Assembly: GCF_022201045.2 (NCBI RefSeq) | Contig: NC_068564.1 | Span: 4,588,001 to 4,652,000 of the forward strand | Length of the DNA stretch: 64,000 nt | From: Citrus sinensis | Taxonomy: Eukaryota > Streptophyta > Magnoliopsida > Sapindales > Rutaceae | Direction: 5' to 3' | Shown here: piece by piece, positions 33,855-45,661 of the stretch | How positions within the stretch are numbered: position 1 is the stretch's first letter | How the letters are laid out: every line of letters starts with the position of its first letter | The notes under the pieces: model-generated | What the model saw: the letters and a program-made list of their open reading frames with translations, nothing else | Told to the model about the DNA's origin: nothing | Databases searched by the model: none | Translations under genes and position numbers: made by a program

Positions 33855-35252
33855 AAGGCCTGATTTGCCCCCAAGGGCTTAATCGGGTTAGTAACAGTAC
33901 GAAGCTTGTAGCTGCTGATCATTTGAATTTGATCCTTGAAGGTAATAAGGGGAGAAAATAAAAAAATTATTTGGTTTTACCCACCCTTACTTTATTTTTT
34001 TTAAAAAAAATGCTTGATTTCTATTTAATTTTGCCTGTAATTTTCAAACTTTCAATATTTGTGCTCTGCGTTTTATTTGACCTATCAATTCGCTGTAATT
34101 CTTTTGTCGGAGATTCTTTTATGTTGTGTTTAAATATAAGCACTACTAAGCCCATCAAAATCCTTTACTTGAGAAAAAATGGTTAAACGCGTTGAATAAC
34201 AGCTCACTTGAAGTAAATAACACTTGAAGCAAATAATCACTTTCTTTTAACAAAAAATATTTTAATAACAAAAAATTTATTTTTTTGAATGGCGTTTTGA
34301 GGGAACATTGATTTATTTAAAAGAATTTTGTGGGGGAAAGTGGATGGGTATGGCATCATGGAAGAGAAATTATATTTATTTTATCGAAATGAGGACTAAA
34401 TTAAAAGATAAAAATAAATAAATAAATATATATGTATATTTTATTTTTTTATTAAAAAAGGTATATATATATATATATATATACACACACTTTTAATTTG
34501 ATCTTTATTTTAATAAAACGAAGATTTTTCTCCTGGAACTACATGTATTTAGATCAACAAAGGTGTTAAAAAAAAAGTTCCTCTTTGACTTGATGACTAC
34601 ATGTTTGGTAGGACTCAGCAGTTTTACTTTGATAATGGGCCGCTGACTCTTTATCAAAGCAGTTATGAATTACACGTAGCACCTCACATTAATTAGTGTT
34701 CAACAGTCAAAAACCACAAACCCCGCTTACGGCTATGATGATTACTTGGTCATAATGCTGCTAGAAAAGAATAAGGATAAGATTCTAAATTTTTTATTCT
34801 AAATTCTATCTAATATGTCATTAATTAATTAATTAACAGTTTTTTTTATAAAATTTAAATAAATTTATTTTATTATTTTCACCAATTAATTGATGAATAT
34901 AATATCATTTGAGATAATTCTTTTAAGATAAAAATTTTAAAATGTGTAGTATTACTTAATAAAAAAATTAAAATTAAAAGTTGAAAGAGTGCTGACAAAA
35001 ATAACAGTACATGAGAAGAGTTTATATGATAATTAATTATTTTTGAATTAGTAAACTAATTCTGGTCGGATATGAAGTTATTTTTTGCTGTTAAAATCTG
35101 TTGTTTAGTTTCTCATTATAATACTGTTGTCTATGCCTATAAGTCAAGAAAGACTGCACGCAGCTACTTCTAATTTCTAAACCTCCACTATCTGCAATCT
35201 TGATCACAAATTAACGACACTTTTAACTTTTGAAGATAAAGCAGCAGCCAAT
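33855..35252. other. Spacer between copies 7 and 8
   Basis: Matches the spacers after copies 4 and 10. It contains a relic of the C-terminal exon (34294-34347), a TA/CA microsatellite (34460-34490) and, near 35145-35240, the E-type promoter block. Confidence 0.55.
34460..34490. repeat. TA/CA dinucleotide microsatellite
   Basis: An uninterrupted run of about 12 TA units passes into ACACACAC. Shorter versions lie at about 13713-13731, 35767-35782 and 48984-49005 in the paralogous spacers. Confidence 0.85.
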
Positions 35253-35300
35253 AGGGCAGCAGGCTTAGCAATAACTAGTGAAGATGGGCAGTATTATAAC
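35253..35300 (+). pseudogene. Truncated exon 1 of an E-type copy (array copy 8), start codon lost
   Basis: After the usual leader (gaagataaagcagcagccaa) the ATG reads AGG at 35253-35255. Codons for [15 protein letters not shown] follow, then the frame breaks at 35300 into sequence that belongs downstream of copy 4 (ttttgcctgtaagtttc). The fragment is a duplication breakpoint. Confidence 0.85.
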
Positions 35301-36444
35301 TTTTGCCTGTAAGTTTCAAACTTTCAATATTTCAGCTCTGCGTTTTATTTGACTTATCAATTCGCTGTAATTCGTTTGTGGGAGATTCTTTTATGCTGTG
35401 TTTAAATATAAGCACTAAGCCCATCAAAATCCTTTACTTGAGAAAAGCTGCAAAGTCCTTCAAAATCTATAGACATGTAATGGTCAAACACGTTGAATAA
35501 CAACCCACTTGAAGTAAATAACACTTGAAGCAAATAATCACTTTCCTTTTAACAAAAAATATTTTAATAACAAAAAGTTTATTTTTTTGAATGGCGTTTT
35601 GAGGGAACATTGATTTATTTAAAAGAATTTCGTGGGCAAAGTGGATGGGCATGGCAACATGGAAGAGAAATGATATTCATTTTATCGAAATGAGGAATAA
35701 GTTAAAAGATAAAAATAAATACATATATATTTAAATATTTTATTTTATTTTTATTATTTAATAAATTATATATATATACACAATCATTTTTAATTTGATC
35801 TTTATTTTAATAAAATGAAGATTTTTTTCCTGGACCTACATGTATTTAGATCAATAAAGGGTAATAAAAAAAAAAGAAGTCCTCTTTGACTTGATGACTA
35901 AATGTTTGGTAGGACTCAGCAGTTTTACTTGATAATTGGCCACTGACTCTTTGTCAATGCAGTTGTGAATCACACATAGCACCTCACATTAATTAGTCTT
36001 CAATAGTCAACAACCACGACCCCGCTTACAGCCATGATGATTACAAGGTGACAATGCTGATAGAAATATCTCAAATTTTTTATCTCAAATTTTATCTCAA
36101 ATGATATATCATTCATTGATTGGTTGATATTTTTACAAGATTTAAGTGAATTAATTTTATTATTCTCACAAATCAATTGATGAATGTCACATCATTTAAG
36201 ATAAAAAATTTTGATATGTGTATCACTACTCTATACAAAAATGTTAAAATTAAAAGATGAAAGAGTGCTAACAAAAATAACAGTACATCGGAAGAGTTTG
36301 TATGATAATTAATTATTTTTCAATTAATACAGTAACTCTGGTGGGATATAAAGTTATTTCTTGCTGTTAAAATTTTTCATTTAGTTTCTCATGATAATAC
36401 TGTTGTCTATGCTTACAAGTCAAGAAAGACCGCACGCAGCTACT

Positions 36445-36451
36445 TATAAAC
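36445..36451 (+). promoter_or_regulatory. TATA box of the duplicated E-type promoter
   Basis: TATAAAC lies 113 bases upstream of the ATG at 36558, in the same context as the one at 14389. The promoter looks complete but drives only an orphan first exon. Confidence 0.4.
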
Positions 36452-36557
36452 CTTCAATATCCGTAATCTTGATCACAAACGACACTTTTACTTTTCTCAC
36501 TCTCCTTTATCTCTTGCTGTGAGTGCTGATTAGTTTTGAAGATAAAGCAGTAGCCAA

Positions 36558-36690
36558 ATGGCAGCAGGCTTAGCAATAACCAGTGAAAGTGGGCTGTATT
36601 ATAACGGGAAGATGACTGTATTTGTTGTCTTGTCTTGTATCGTTGCTGCCACCGGTGGGCTTATATTCGACTATGATATTGGAATTTCAG
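36558..36690 (+). pseudogene. Orphan exon 1 (E-type) with damaged splice donor
   Basis: An open first exon ([19 protein letters not shown]...) whose helix 1 motif reads FDYDIG instead of FGYDIG. The donor TCAG|GTTTTT of its relatives is TCAG|GGTTTT here, which removes GT at the normal place. Sequence after 36834 is retroelement LTR and then C-type intron, so the next exon downstream is the broken exon 2 of copy 9. Confidence 0.85.
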
Positions 36691-36833
36691 GGTTTTTTTT
36701 TCTGCTCATATATATCTCCATCATGATTTACATATAACTCATCAATCCCCTGTGGTTTAAAACCTCTAGTTATCTTTATTCCCCAGCCGATCAAAGACCT
36801 TGAATTGGGGTTAGCTCACAGGTTCCTTACAAA

Positions 36834-37785
36834 ACTGATGTGCTTTATAATAAATGTAATTTATAATTTAAGAATTATGTTTAAATGAAAATTTTTACAA
36901 AACTGATTTTTAAAATATTTAAATGATTTTTTAAAAAAATAAAAACACTTTTAAATGAATTTATAAAAATATATTTTAAAATGAATTTTTCTTAAGAAAC
37001 TAGTTTTCTTAACCAACATGTTTCTTAAAGAATTTTCTAAAAGAATTAAATGATCAAAGAAAGGTTGTTAAATGTTTTAGAAACCTTTAAATGCTATTTA
37101 TGAAAGGATGTAAGATGGATTCAAAAAAATATTTTGGCTCATAGTCGTAGTAATGTATATGATGCTAATGTTATGATGTTACGTAATATTATGGCCAATT
37201 TGCTGGTATGATGATGATCTTGTGCACAATGATGTTATGAACAATGCGGGGTATAATACTTTGAACGATAAACAATGCGGGATATAGTACCTTGAATGAT
37301 GAATGATGATGATTACGAGACATGAGCTACCAAATGTTATGTTTTAATATTTTTATGAATGTTTTAATGTTTTTAATGCTTTTACATGAATCCATCCTTA
37401 TGATAAGTGAAGATATTATTATAAGATGTTATAAAATGTTTAAAGATATAATGACAAAGGTTTTCAAATATTGTGCATGGATTTGCTTACGAGTTGACGG
37501 TTCACCCCCGTCTCTAATATTTTGCAAATTGATTAGAGATGTGGCTTGGGAACTTAGATGGATTTTTTTTTTTTAGTGGATCCTATAGAGTTGCTTTAAA
37601 GATTAAATTTGGCTATACTTTTCTTTGGAGATTTTATTTCAGATTTTTTATGTAAGGATTCAGTTGGAGTATGAATAATGATTGTTTATCTTAAGGTTTG
37701 TTAATAATAATAAACGATGTGAGGTTTCATTTCAATTTTACCCTTGTGCTTTCATGGGTAAATATTTGGGGTGTTACAATAAAAA
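36834..37785 (+). mobile_element. LTR-like remnant, second copy
   Basis: Matches the last kilobase of the retroelement fragment at 22541-23508 and ends with the same ggtgttacaa. It has several indels relative to it, and no coding region. Its left end abuts E-type intron 1, so a breakpoint lies at 36834. Confidence 0.65.
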
Positions 37786-38730
37786 AATTAAAAATAGGAT
37801 ATTTTTCTTATACTTTTTGTTAGTTTTAACATTTTTCTAATAATAAATATATATTTTATGCTCCCAAGCTTAATTATCAGGAAAATAACCCACTTACCCT
37901 TCTTTTCCTTTAAATTTATGTGTCAGAGGAGCTTTCAGATATTATGAAAATAATAAAAAATAAATGGTATATATAGATTTTAGTAGAGAGAAAACTAATA
38001 ACCTTCCTCCAAAGTAAATGTTTTTTTTAAACTCCTTTAATTTTCTAAGCAAAAATTTTAAGTAAATCATAGCATTTCAAAAGTGCCTAAATTCAACATG
38101 TATCTTTTAAGACATAATAAAATTATGTACATTTTCTTAGTAGTATAGACAAATTAATGCAAATTTTCAACTAGTAATCAATAATTAGTTACAAAATGAC
38201 AAAAAAAAATTCCTAAACTCCAATGTAATTTGTGTATGTATGGTAGAAGAGTTGGTGAATTTTTTCACAACAACTTGACGTCTCATTTTATAAATGCCTT
38301 AAATGGCGTTCTCAGCAGAGTTTAATTGCTATATTCTTGATGTGTTTTTACATTCTGTAGCAGTCAACGAATCCTTCGGCATCACAAAGCTTGCTTGGCA
38401 TGATATTGACGGCTTTGAAAATGATTGCAAGGATCATTATTAATAGATTTCCAACTCTTTGCTTTTGACAGATTTCAAGGCTTACTTCTTCAGTAGTCCT
38501 GAGACGAAGGGAAAAATACAAAAACGTGCAACAAGTAGTTGCATGTCCGTTTCTTATAAATAGGATCACGTAAACTTGAAAACATCAAACTGCTCGTTTA
38601 ATTAATTTTGGTGACTATAAAGGAAAAAGACAAAAAAAAAAAAAGTAATAAATAAAAGAATGGATAGGTATGAAAGAATCGTGCATTTGAGTAACTATTT
38701 TTACCGAATTTAAAATATTGACTTGTGAAG
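37786..38730. other. Intron-1-type sequence leading to exon 2 of copy 9
   Basis: Matches 23509-24530. It keeps the intron-1 block (cagtcaacgaatccttcggc, gcttggcatgatattgacgg near 38360-38410). No gene is seen. Confidence 0.55.
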
Positions 38731-39603
38731 GTGGAGTGACTTCGATGGAACCATTTCTGAAGAAATTCTTCCCCAGAAGTGAACAGAAAGATGAGAGAAG
38801 ACACCAAAGTTAGCAACTACAGCAAGTTTGACAGCCAACTATTAACCACCTTCATCTCCTCTTTGTACATCACTGGCATTTTAGCTTCCTTAATTGCTTC
38901 CTCAGTCACCAGAGCCCTCGGCCGCAAAGTGTCAATATTGATTGGCGGCGTGGCATTTCTAGCTGGTTCAGCCCTCGGAGTTTGTGCATTTAACATTTAC
39001 ATGCTGATATTTGGGCGTTTGTTGCTTGGTGTTGGCATTGGTTTTGGAAACCAAGTAAGTGTTCGATAATCTTTTTTTTTTTCAAATGTTTGTTGAATAA
39101 TTTTTCAGTTGGTTTTAATTAATATGTTGCAGTCAGTGCCACTATATCTCTCAGAAATGACAACACCAAAATACAGAGGAACATTCAACATTGGCTTTCA
39201 ATTATGTGCTGCCATTGGACTTCTATCCGCTAATCTTCTCAATTGCACCCAAAAGATCAAAGGCGGTTGGGGCTGGAGAATCTCCCTGGCAATGGCTGCG
39301 GCCCCTGCTTCAATACTAACAATAGGTGCAAGTGACTGGTGGTATAGGTACAGTTTTAGCAATCATATCAATGATTCTAGCCGATAAATTTGGCAGGAAA
39401 GTATTGTTTTTAGTTGGGGGTATACAGATGCTTGTGTCACAAGTAATGATTGGATCAACCATGGCAGCTCAACTTGGTGACTGGATCAGCGAGGGCTATG
39501 CTTACTTAATTTTAGTTCTAGTTTGTCTATACTCATCCGACTATTGTTATTCATGGGGGCCACTAGTATGGTTGGTTCCAAGTGAAATTTTTTCACTGGA
39601 AAT

Positions 39604-40083
39604 TGTTAGGAAATTGATGGGTGAAGCAAACACGTAGTTAAAATGAAATTAGAAGAAAAATAAAGAACAAGCACAAAGAGGACACCGGGAAATTACGTGG
39701 TTCAGCTTTTAGCCTACGTCCACGGGCAAAGACAGAAAGAAAATATTTTATTAGTGAAAATGAGTTACAAGTATTGTAGTATTTTAGCTCACTCCCCAAA
39801 ACTCCAATACACCCAAACTCTCAAATCACTAGACTCTTAAAATCACTCTCTAAATAAAAAAAAAGAACTGAAGAACTCAATGTAGTAATGAGGAGGAGGA
39901 GCCTCTTTTTATAGCCAAAACTTGGCTACTGTTCATGCATTATTATAATAATAATATTATTTTATTATTTTTTCTTCTTCTTTTTCGGCCCGGCACCCAT
40001 TTTTTCCTTCTTTTTTCTTCTTTTTCTTCTTCTTTTGTCTTTTTTCTTCATTTTCCTTTGCCCTTTTTGGTGGGGCATTGACA
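39604..40083 (-). repeat. 3' LTR of the copia element
   Basis: 480 bp, TGTTAGGAAATTG ... GGCATTGACA. Compared with the right-hand LTR I count at least ten substitutions in the first 230 bases plus small indels in the pyrimidine-rich part, so the insertion is neither brand new nor very old. Confidence 0.92.
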
Positions 40084-40300
40084 TTCTCCCACTTGGAGAT
40101 TTGATTGAGAATCAATCAATCTCCACACCATCTCTCAATCAAATCTCCACACCATCCTTTATGCTTCACCATAATCATGTTGCCTACGTTTTTGCTAGGC
40201 CACAACAGGATCTACTCCAGATAAACTTGTTAGTATTGATTGGCTTGGTTAAAACATCTGCTAGGTTCTCATTCCTATGAATTTTCTGTAAATCCACATT

Positions 40301-43300
40301 TCAATCTTCCACTACTTCTCGAACGAAGTGATACTGAACTCCTATATGTTTTGTCCTGGAATGAAAGGCTGGATTTCTTGCAATATGCAAGGCACTCTGA
40401 CTGTCACAAAACACATAAATTTCCTCTTGTTTGTGCCCGAGCTCCTCCAATAACCTTTGTATCCAAATAGCTTCTTTGCAAGCTTGTGTAGCCGCCATGT
40501 ATTATGCTTCTGTTGTAGATAAAGCCACAACGGTTTGCAGTTTCGAAACCCAGCTTACAGCTGCTCCCGCAAGTGTAAACACATAGCCAGTAGTGGATTT
40601 CCTTTTATCAAGATCTCTTGCAAAATCTAAATCCATGTAGCCCTTGACAGTAAACTATGATCCTCTATAACATAATGTAACATCTGAGGTTCCTCTGATG
40701 TATCTTAAAATCCTCTTCACAACTACCCAATGTTCTCCACCACGATTCACCATGTATCGACTGACTGCTTCCACTGCTTGTGCAATGTCTGGTCTAGTAC
40801 ATATCATAGTGAACGTCAAACTTCCCACTGCTGATGCATACGATACTTGAGACATCTCTTTCCTCTCTGCTTCATTACTAGGATACATACTTGAGGATAA
40901 TCTAAAATTAATAGGAAGTGGGGTAGAAATTGGCTTACAATCTTGCATATTGAAGTGATGTAAGATTTTCTTCAAGTAATTCTTCTGAGAAAGCCAAATC
41001 TTTCTGTTATATCTGTCTTGGTAAATTTGCATCCCTAGAATCTTGTTTGTTGGTCCCAAGTCCTTCATTTCAAATTTCCTAGCCAATTGTGCATTTAATT
41101 CTTGGACTCGATCTTTGTTGGGGCCTGCTACCAACATGTCATCCATATACAACAGCAAAATAATAAATCATTATCTTCAAACCTTTTGTAATATGTACAA
41201 TGGTCTGAACTGAGTCTGTTGTATCCAAGGCTCATGATGAAATAATCAAATCTCTTATACCAACACATCGGCGTCTGTTTGAGACTCTATAGAGATTTGT
41301 TCAACCTGCAAACCAAGATCTCCTTTCCCTTTTCAGTAAAATCTTCTGGTTGGAACATATAAATTTCTTCTTCAAGTTCTCCATGAAAAAATATAGTTTT
41401 CACATCTAACTGCTCTAAATGTAGGTCAAATGTAGCATATATTGCCAAGACTACTCTAACTATTGTGAGTCGAACCACCAGAGAAAATATTTCGTTGAAG
41501 TCAATACATTTTTTCTGAGCATATCCTTTCACCACCAATCTTGCACGATACTGCTGTACTTGGTCATTGCCATCACGTTTGATCTTGTAGACCCATTTGT
41601 TTCCAATAGCTTTTCTTCCACGTGGTAGTGGTACAGTTCCCATGTCTTGCTCTTGTGTAGAGCCTCAATTTCTTCCTGCATTACTGTCATCCATAAAGTA
41701 ACATCTGAGCTATTTAAAGCTTCATGGAAAGTTGACGGCTCTCCATCCTCTGTTAGAAGACAGTATGCAACATTGATCTCTGTAACATACTCTGAGTACC
41801 ACACTGGCGGTCGTCTCTTACGAGTTAACCGACGAACTTCTGGAGCCTCAGACTCAACTAGTTCTTGTTCCTCGTGCTCTGATGCTGCGTCAGAAGAATC
41901 TGAATCTTGTTGTTTTAGATTATTTTTCACATATACTGGCACAATCTCTAACTTTTCTTTTACAATGCTATCATCATCATCTCTCCTTTGCAGTTGATCT
42001 TCTACAATGATAACATCTCTGCTGATGACGATCTTGTGGGCAGTGGGGTCCCACAGATGATACCCCTTTACTCCATCAGCATATCCCAAGAAGATACATC
42101 TTCTAGATTTTGGATCCAACTTTACTCTTTCTTGGGCAATGTATATCACGTACACAAGACATCCAAATGCATGTAGGTAGGATAATCAGCTGGCTTTTCA
42201 GTCCACGTCTTCATCACTGTCTTCAACCTAATAGTTGTAGATGACGACCGATTTATTATATAATAGGCAGTTTTAGCTGTTTCTGCCCAAAATGAATTGG
42301 GTAAACCAGCAGTTCTCAACATAACTCTTATTCGTTATGTAAGAGTCTTATTCATCCGCTCCGCCACTCCATTTTGTTGAGTAATGTATGCCACCGTGAA
42401 TTGCCTCTGAATACCTTTTTGCTTACAAAAAGCAAGAAACTCGTCGTCTGTATACTCTCTACCATTATCTGTCCTCAAGCACTTGATCATTTTTCCGGAT
42501 TCAAGTTCCACCCGTACTTTGTATTCTTTAAACACTGAAAATATATCTGACTTTTTCTTAATTGGATACACTTAACATCTCCTGGAATAATCATCAATGA
42601 AAGTCACAATGTACTTTGCACCTTCCATGGACATATCCGACAATTCCTAAACATCAGAATGAATCAAGTCTAAAATGTATTTACTTCTAGCAATAGATCT
42701 ACTGAACTTTAATTTATATTGTTTGCTTATAACACAATGCTCGTAAAATGGTAAACTTACCGATTTGAGCCCTGGAAGTAATTTTTGCTCAGAGAGAATC
42801 TTCAAACATTGTTTCGACATGTGGCCAAGTTTGAGGTGCCACATTATCATTGATTTTTCTCCATTTGACGTGACACACCTATCAGCCTCCTGTAGTGTTT
42901 CTCCTTAAAGCATGATTATATTAGTACCGACCTTTTCTGCCTTTATCAATACAAGTGCGCCTTTAATGATTTTCATAATTCCATTCTCCACATGAGTTTT
43001 GTACCCATGACTATCCATTTGTCCTAAAGATAATAGATTTTTCTTCAAGTCGTTGACATGTCGTACCTCCCCAATTGTGCAAATTGTACCATTAAATATT
43101 TTTATTTTGATAGTACCAATACCAGCGATCTCCAAGGCATGATCATCTTCTACATATACAGATTTTCCTGAGGTAGGTTCATATGTGTGGAACTATTCTC
43201 TTCGAAAGGTTATGTGCCAGGTAACTCCTAAGTCTATAAGCCAGACATCAGATAGTCGTTTTCTGTCTTCTGAAACAGTTATTGCCTCATTGTAGAGAAT

Positions 43301-44140
43301 TTCGCCATCATCTAAGGTACTTGCTACACACCCATGAGTATTTGATAACTCAGATTCTTTGCCCTCTTTTCTTTTCTGGTTACTCCAACACTCTTTCTTG
43401 ACGTGCCATTTCTTGCCACAGTTGTAGCATTTAAAATTCTTTTTACTTCTGGATTTTGATCTACCGTGATTGTGACTCCCACTGGGGCCACATTTCGTTG
43501 ATCTCTCTCTCGTCACCGATAGCGCCTCTGCTTGCTGCGAACTTACTAGTATGTTTTCGGTATTTTTTTATCTGCTCTCCTTATTTAATACGGAGGCTGC
43601 AACATTGTCAAAAACTAGACTATCCGTTGGATTGTTGTTCGTCAGGTTGATGATGAGTTGATCATACGAATCTGGTAAACTTTGAAGTAGAAGCTCTACA
43701 CGTTCATTTTCCTTTATATTATGATCCAACATTGTAAGTTGTAAAAATAAAGTCTTCAAGGTGTTCATGTGGTCAATCACCGTTATAGATTCGGTCATTC
43801 GAAGAGTATAGAGTTTCTTCTTCAAGAAGATTTTGTTGTGTAGTGACTTGGCCTCGTACAATTTTGTGAGAGTATCTCATATTTCCTTCGTTGTATTTTT
43901 CTTTGCCACACTAGATAATACTCCATCCGCAAGTGCCAAGCGTAGATCAGAAATGGCCTTACCATCTATCTCGTTCCACTTGTCATCAGTTATCTCCATA
44001 AGCCTTTCTCCAATTGTTGCCAAGCAATTATTTTTCCTCAATACAGCTTTCATTTTCATTTTCCACAATGAAAAATTATTTTCATTAAACTTCTCAATTT
44101 CATACTTTGCCGTCATTTTGTTGATAAATACCGCACACAA
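40301..44140 (-). pseudogene. Copia Gag-Pol polyprotein, broken
   Basis: Gag lies at about 44140-43200 (FNENNFSLWKMKMKAVL; LLQSLPDSYDQLI) with the knuckle CYNCGKKWHVKKEC. The protease motif reads IDLG where DSG is usual, so the active site looks lost. The pre-integrase WHLKLGHMS is at about 42840, and integrase (RTDNGREY ... NGVAERMN) at 42480-42340. Reverse transcriptase (NKWVYKIKRDG, RLVVKGYAQ, LDVKTIFFHG) is at about 41590-41380, with YMDDML at about 41150-41135. RNase H (CDSQSALHIARNP, KHIGVQYHFVRE) is at 40410-40310. Many stops and frameshifts separate the parts; not functional. Confidence 0.88.
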
Positions 44141-44496
44141 GCTAGTGTACTACCCTGAATAGTTGTGAGTATATGTGAGAATGCACACCAGGAAAGTTCC
44201 TAGGAAAGACTGGAGGGGTCACAATGGTCCCACTTAAAACCCAGACTCCTTGAGCTCTTATCGCTTTTATGACAGAACTTTCCTAGACATGTACAAAACC
44301 ACACTGTTGCTTTACTCACACCACTATTCCCTGCTTTGCACCACAAAATTCTTGGATCGCTCCCACAATTTCTCGTGAACAGTACCGTATATGTGAACAG
44401 TATTGTATACGTGAATAGTATCATATACATGAACAGTACCCCTTACGTGAACAGTACCCGACTCCAAAAAAATACAACCAATAACTCTGATATCAC

Positions 44497-44966
44497 TGTT
44501 AGGAAATTGATGGGTGAAGCAGACACGCAGCTAAAATGAAATTAGAAGAAAAATAAAGAACAAGCACAAAGAGGACACCAGGAAATTACGTGGTTAAGCT
44601 TTTAGCCTACGTCCACGGGCGAAGACAGAAAGAAAATATTTTACTAGTGAAAATGAGTTACAAGTATTGTAATATTTTAGCTCACTACCCAAAACTCCAA
44701 TACACCCAAACTCTCAAATCACTAGACTCTTAAAATCACTCTCTAAATAAAGAAAAAGAACTGAAGAACTTGATGTAGTAATGATGAGGAGGCCTCTTTT
44801 TATAGCCAAAACTTGGCTACTGTTCATGCATTATTATAATAATAATATTATTTTTTCTTCTTTTTCGGCTGGGCACCCATTTTTTCCTTCCTCTTTCTTC
44901 TTTTTCTTCTTCCTCTTTTGTCATCTTTCTTCATTTTCCTTTGCCCTTTTTGGCGGGGCATTGACA
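44497..44966 (-). repeat. 5' LTR of the copia element
   Basis: 470 bp with the same TG...CA ends. On the element's own strand it precedes the primer site and gag. The pyrimidine-rich tract on the plus strand (cttctttttcttcttcc) is shared with the partner LTR. Confidence 0.92.
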
Positions 44967-45251
44967 TAAATTAGATCAGTAGGGCAAAGTATTATTGTTG
45001 CAGATAATTTCTTGTTTCCTTTCATGACTGCACAAACGTTTTTACCCATGATTTGCCATTTTAAGGTAGGAAATTTCTTCTTCTTTGGAGGATTGGTGTT
45101 GATTATGACTACTTTGGTGCATTTCTTCTTGCCAGAGACTAAAAATGTGCCAATTGAGCAGATGGATAAAGTGTGGAGAGAACATTGGTTTTGGATGAAA
45201 ATTGTTGAGGATGCGGGAGAAGAAAATAAGAAGATACAAGAAGCACCGTGA

Positions 45252-45661
45252 TACAAATTGCTTCAATAAATAAATTTAAAAGTTTCCTTTTAGTAAACTC
45301 TTTCTTTTCAAATTAGTGCAATGTAGAAATATGAGTGTTGAGAAAAAAAAAAAAGGACGAGGTGGGAAATTTGTTTAATTTATACCGGCTTGATTGTTTT
45401 TACTTATTGTCCGATAGTGAAGCTAATTAAGATTCCATGGTCTCACATTAATTCTTCAGGATTCAACTGCCCCACATACTGCCACGTTTGATCAAATGGT
45501 GATGCTGATATTTATTGTCTACAACTATACTAGTCAAGAGAGACACAGCTCTCTTTGAGCATTCACTAAATCATCAATCTTGAGCATACACACTACTCTC
45601 TCTTCTCTTTTTTCTCTTGATTTGAGTGCTGATCAGTTTCGAAGATAGGACAGCAGTAGAT
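45252..45661. other. Spacer between copies 9 and 10
   Basis: No gene. It matches the spacers at 9736-10190 and 24778-25211, with the leader tctctcttctcttttttctc just before the copy 10 start. Confidence 0.5.

Larger units (their letters stand above)
35300..36833. repeat. Duplicated block: D-type 3' flank, E-type promoter and exon 1
   Basis: Nearly identical to about 13246-14784, including a C-terminal exon relic (35596-35649), the TA/CA run, the TATA box and exon 1. The left join falls within exon 1 of copy 8, the right join within intron 1. Identity is much higher than to the other paralogous spacer (48372-49844), so this is a late event, most simply unequal crossing over. Confidence 0.85.
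39604..44966 (-). mobile_element. Ty1/copia LTR retrotransposon inside exon 3 of copy 9
   Basis: It has two LTRs (39604-40083 and 44497-44966). Coding runs right to left as gag, protease, integrase, reverse transcriptase and RNase H, the copia order. Flanks gaaat (39599-39603) and taaat (44967-44971) are a 5-bp target duplication with one change. The primer site next to the right LTR, read on the minus strand, is GTGATATCAGAG, close to the initiator-Met tRNA type TGGTATCAGAG. A purine-rich tract (minus: aagtgggagaa) adjoins the left LTR. The Tnt1-like domain sequences are broken by stops. Confidence 0.93.
38731..45251 (+). pseudogene. Broken STP hexose transporter with copia insertion (array copy 9, C-type)
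   Basis: Exon 2 is 38731-39054 (324 nt; one extra C in the FFPEV codons shifts the frame). Exon 3 starts at 39133, loses about 320 bases after the codons for TIGA (39330; compare copy 3 at 8854-9176), loses a further short piece near 39480, is split at 39603 by a copia element, and resumes at 44967 to end at TGA 45249-45251. The tail (EENKKIQEAP) is C-type. No exon 1 of its own type is present. The copia insertion came on top of, or together with, other disabling lesions; their order cannot be told from the sequence. Confidence 0.93.

Noticed and set aside
36558..39054. Orphan exon 1 at 36558 as the true first exon of copy 9.
   Set aside because: It is E-type while exon 2 is C-type, its splice donor is damaged and a breakpoint at 36834 lies between. 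At most a chimeric transcript is possible.
41647..42176. Plus-strand open frames of 62-116 codons within the copia element.
   Set aside because: They are antisense to recognisable copia coding sequence and have no domain of their own.
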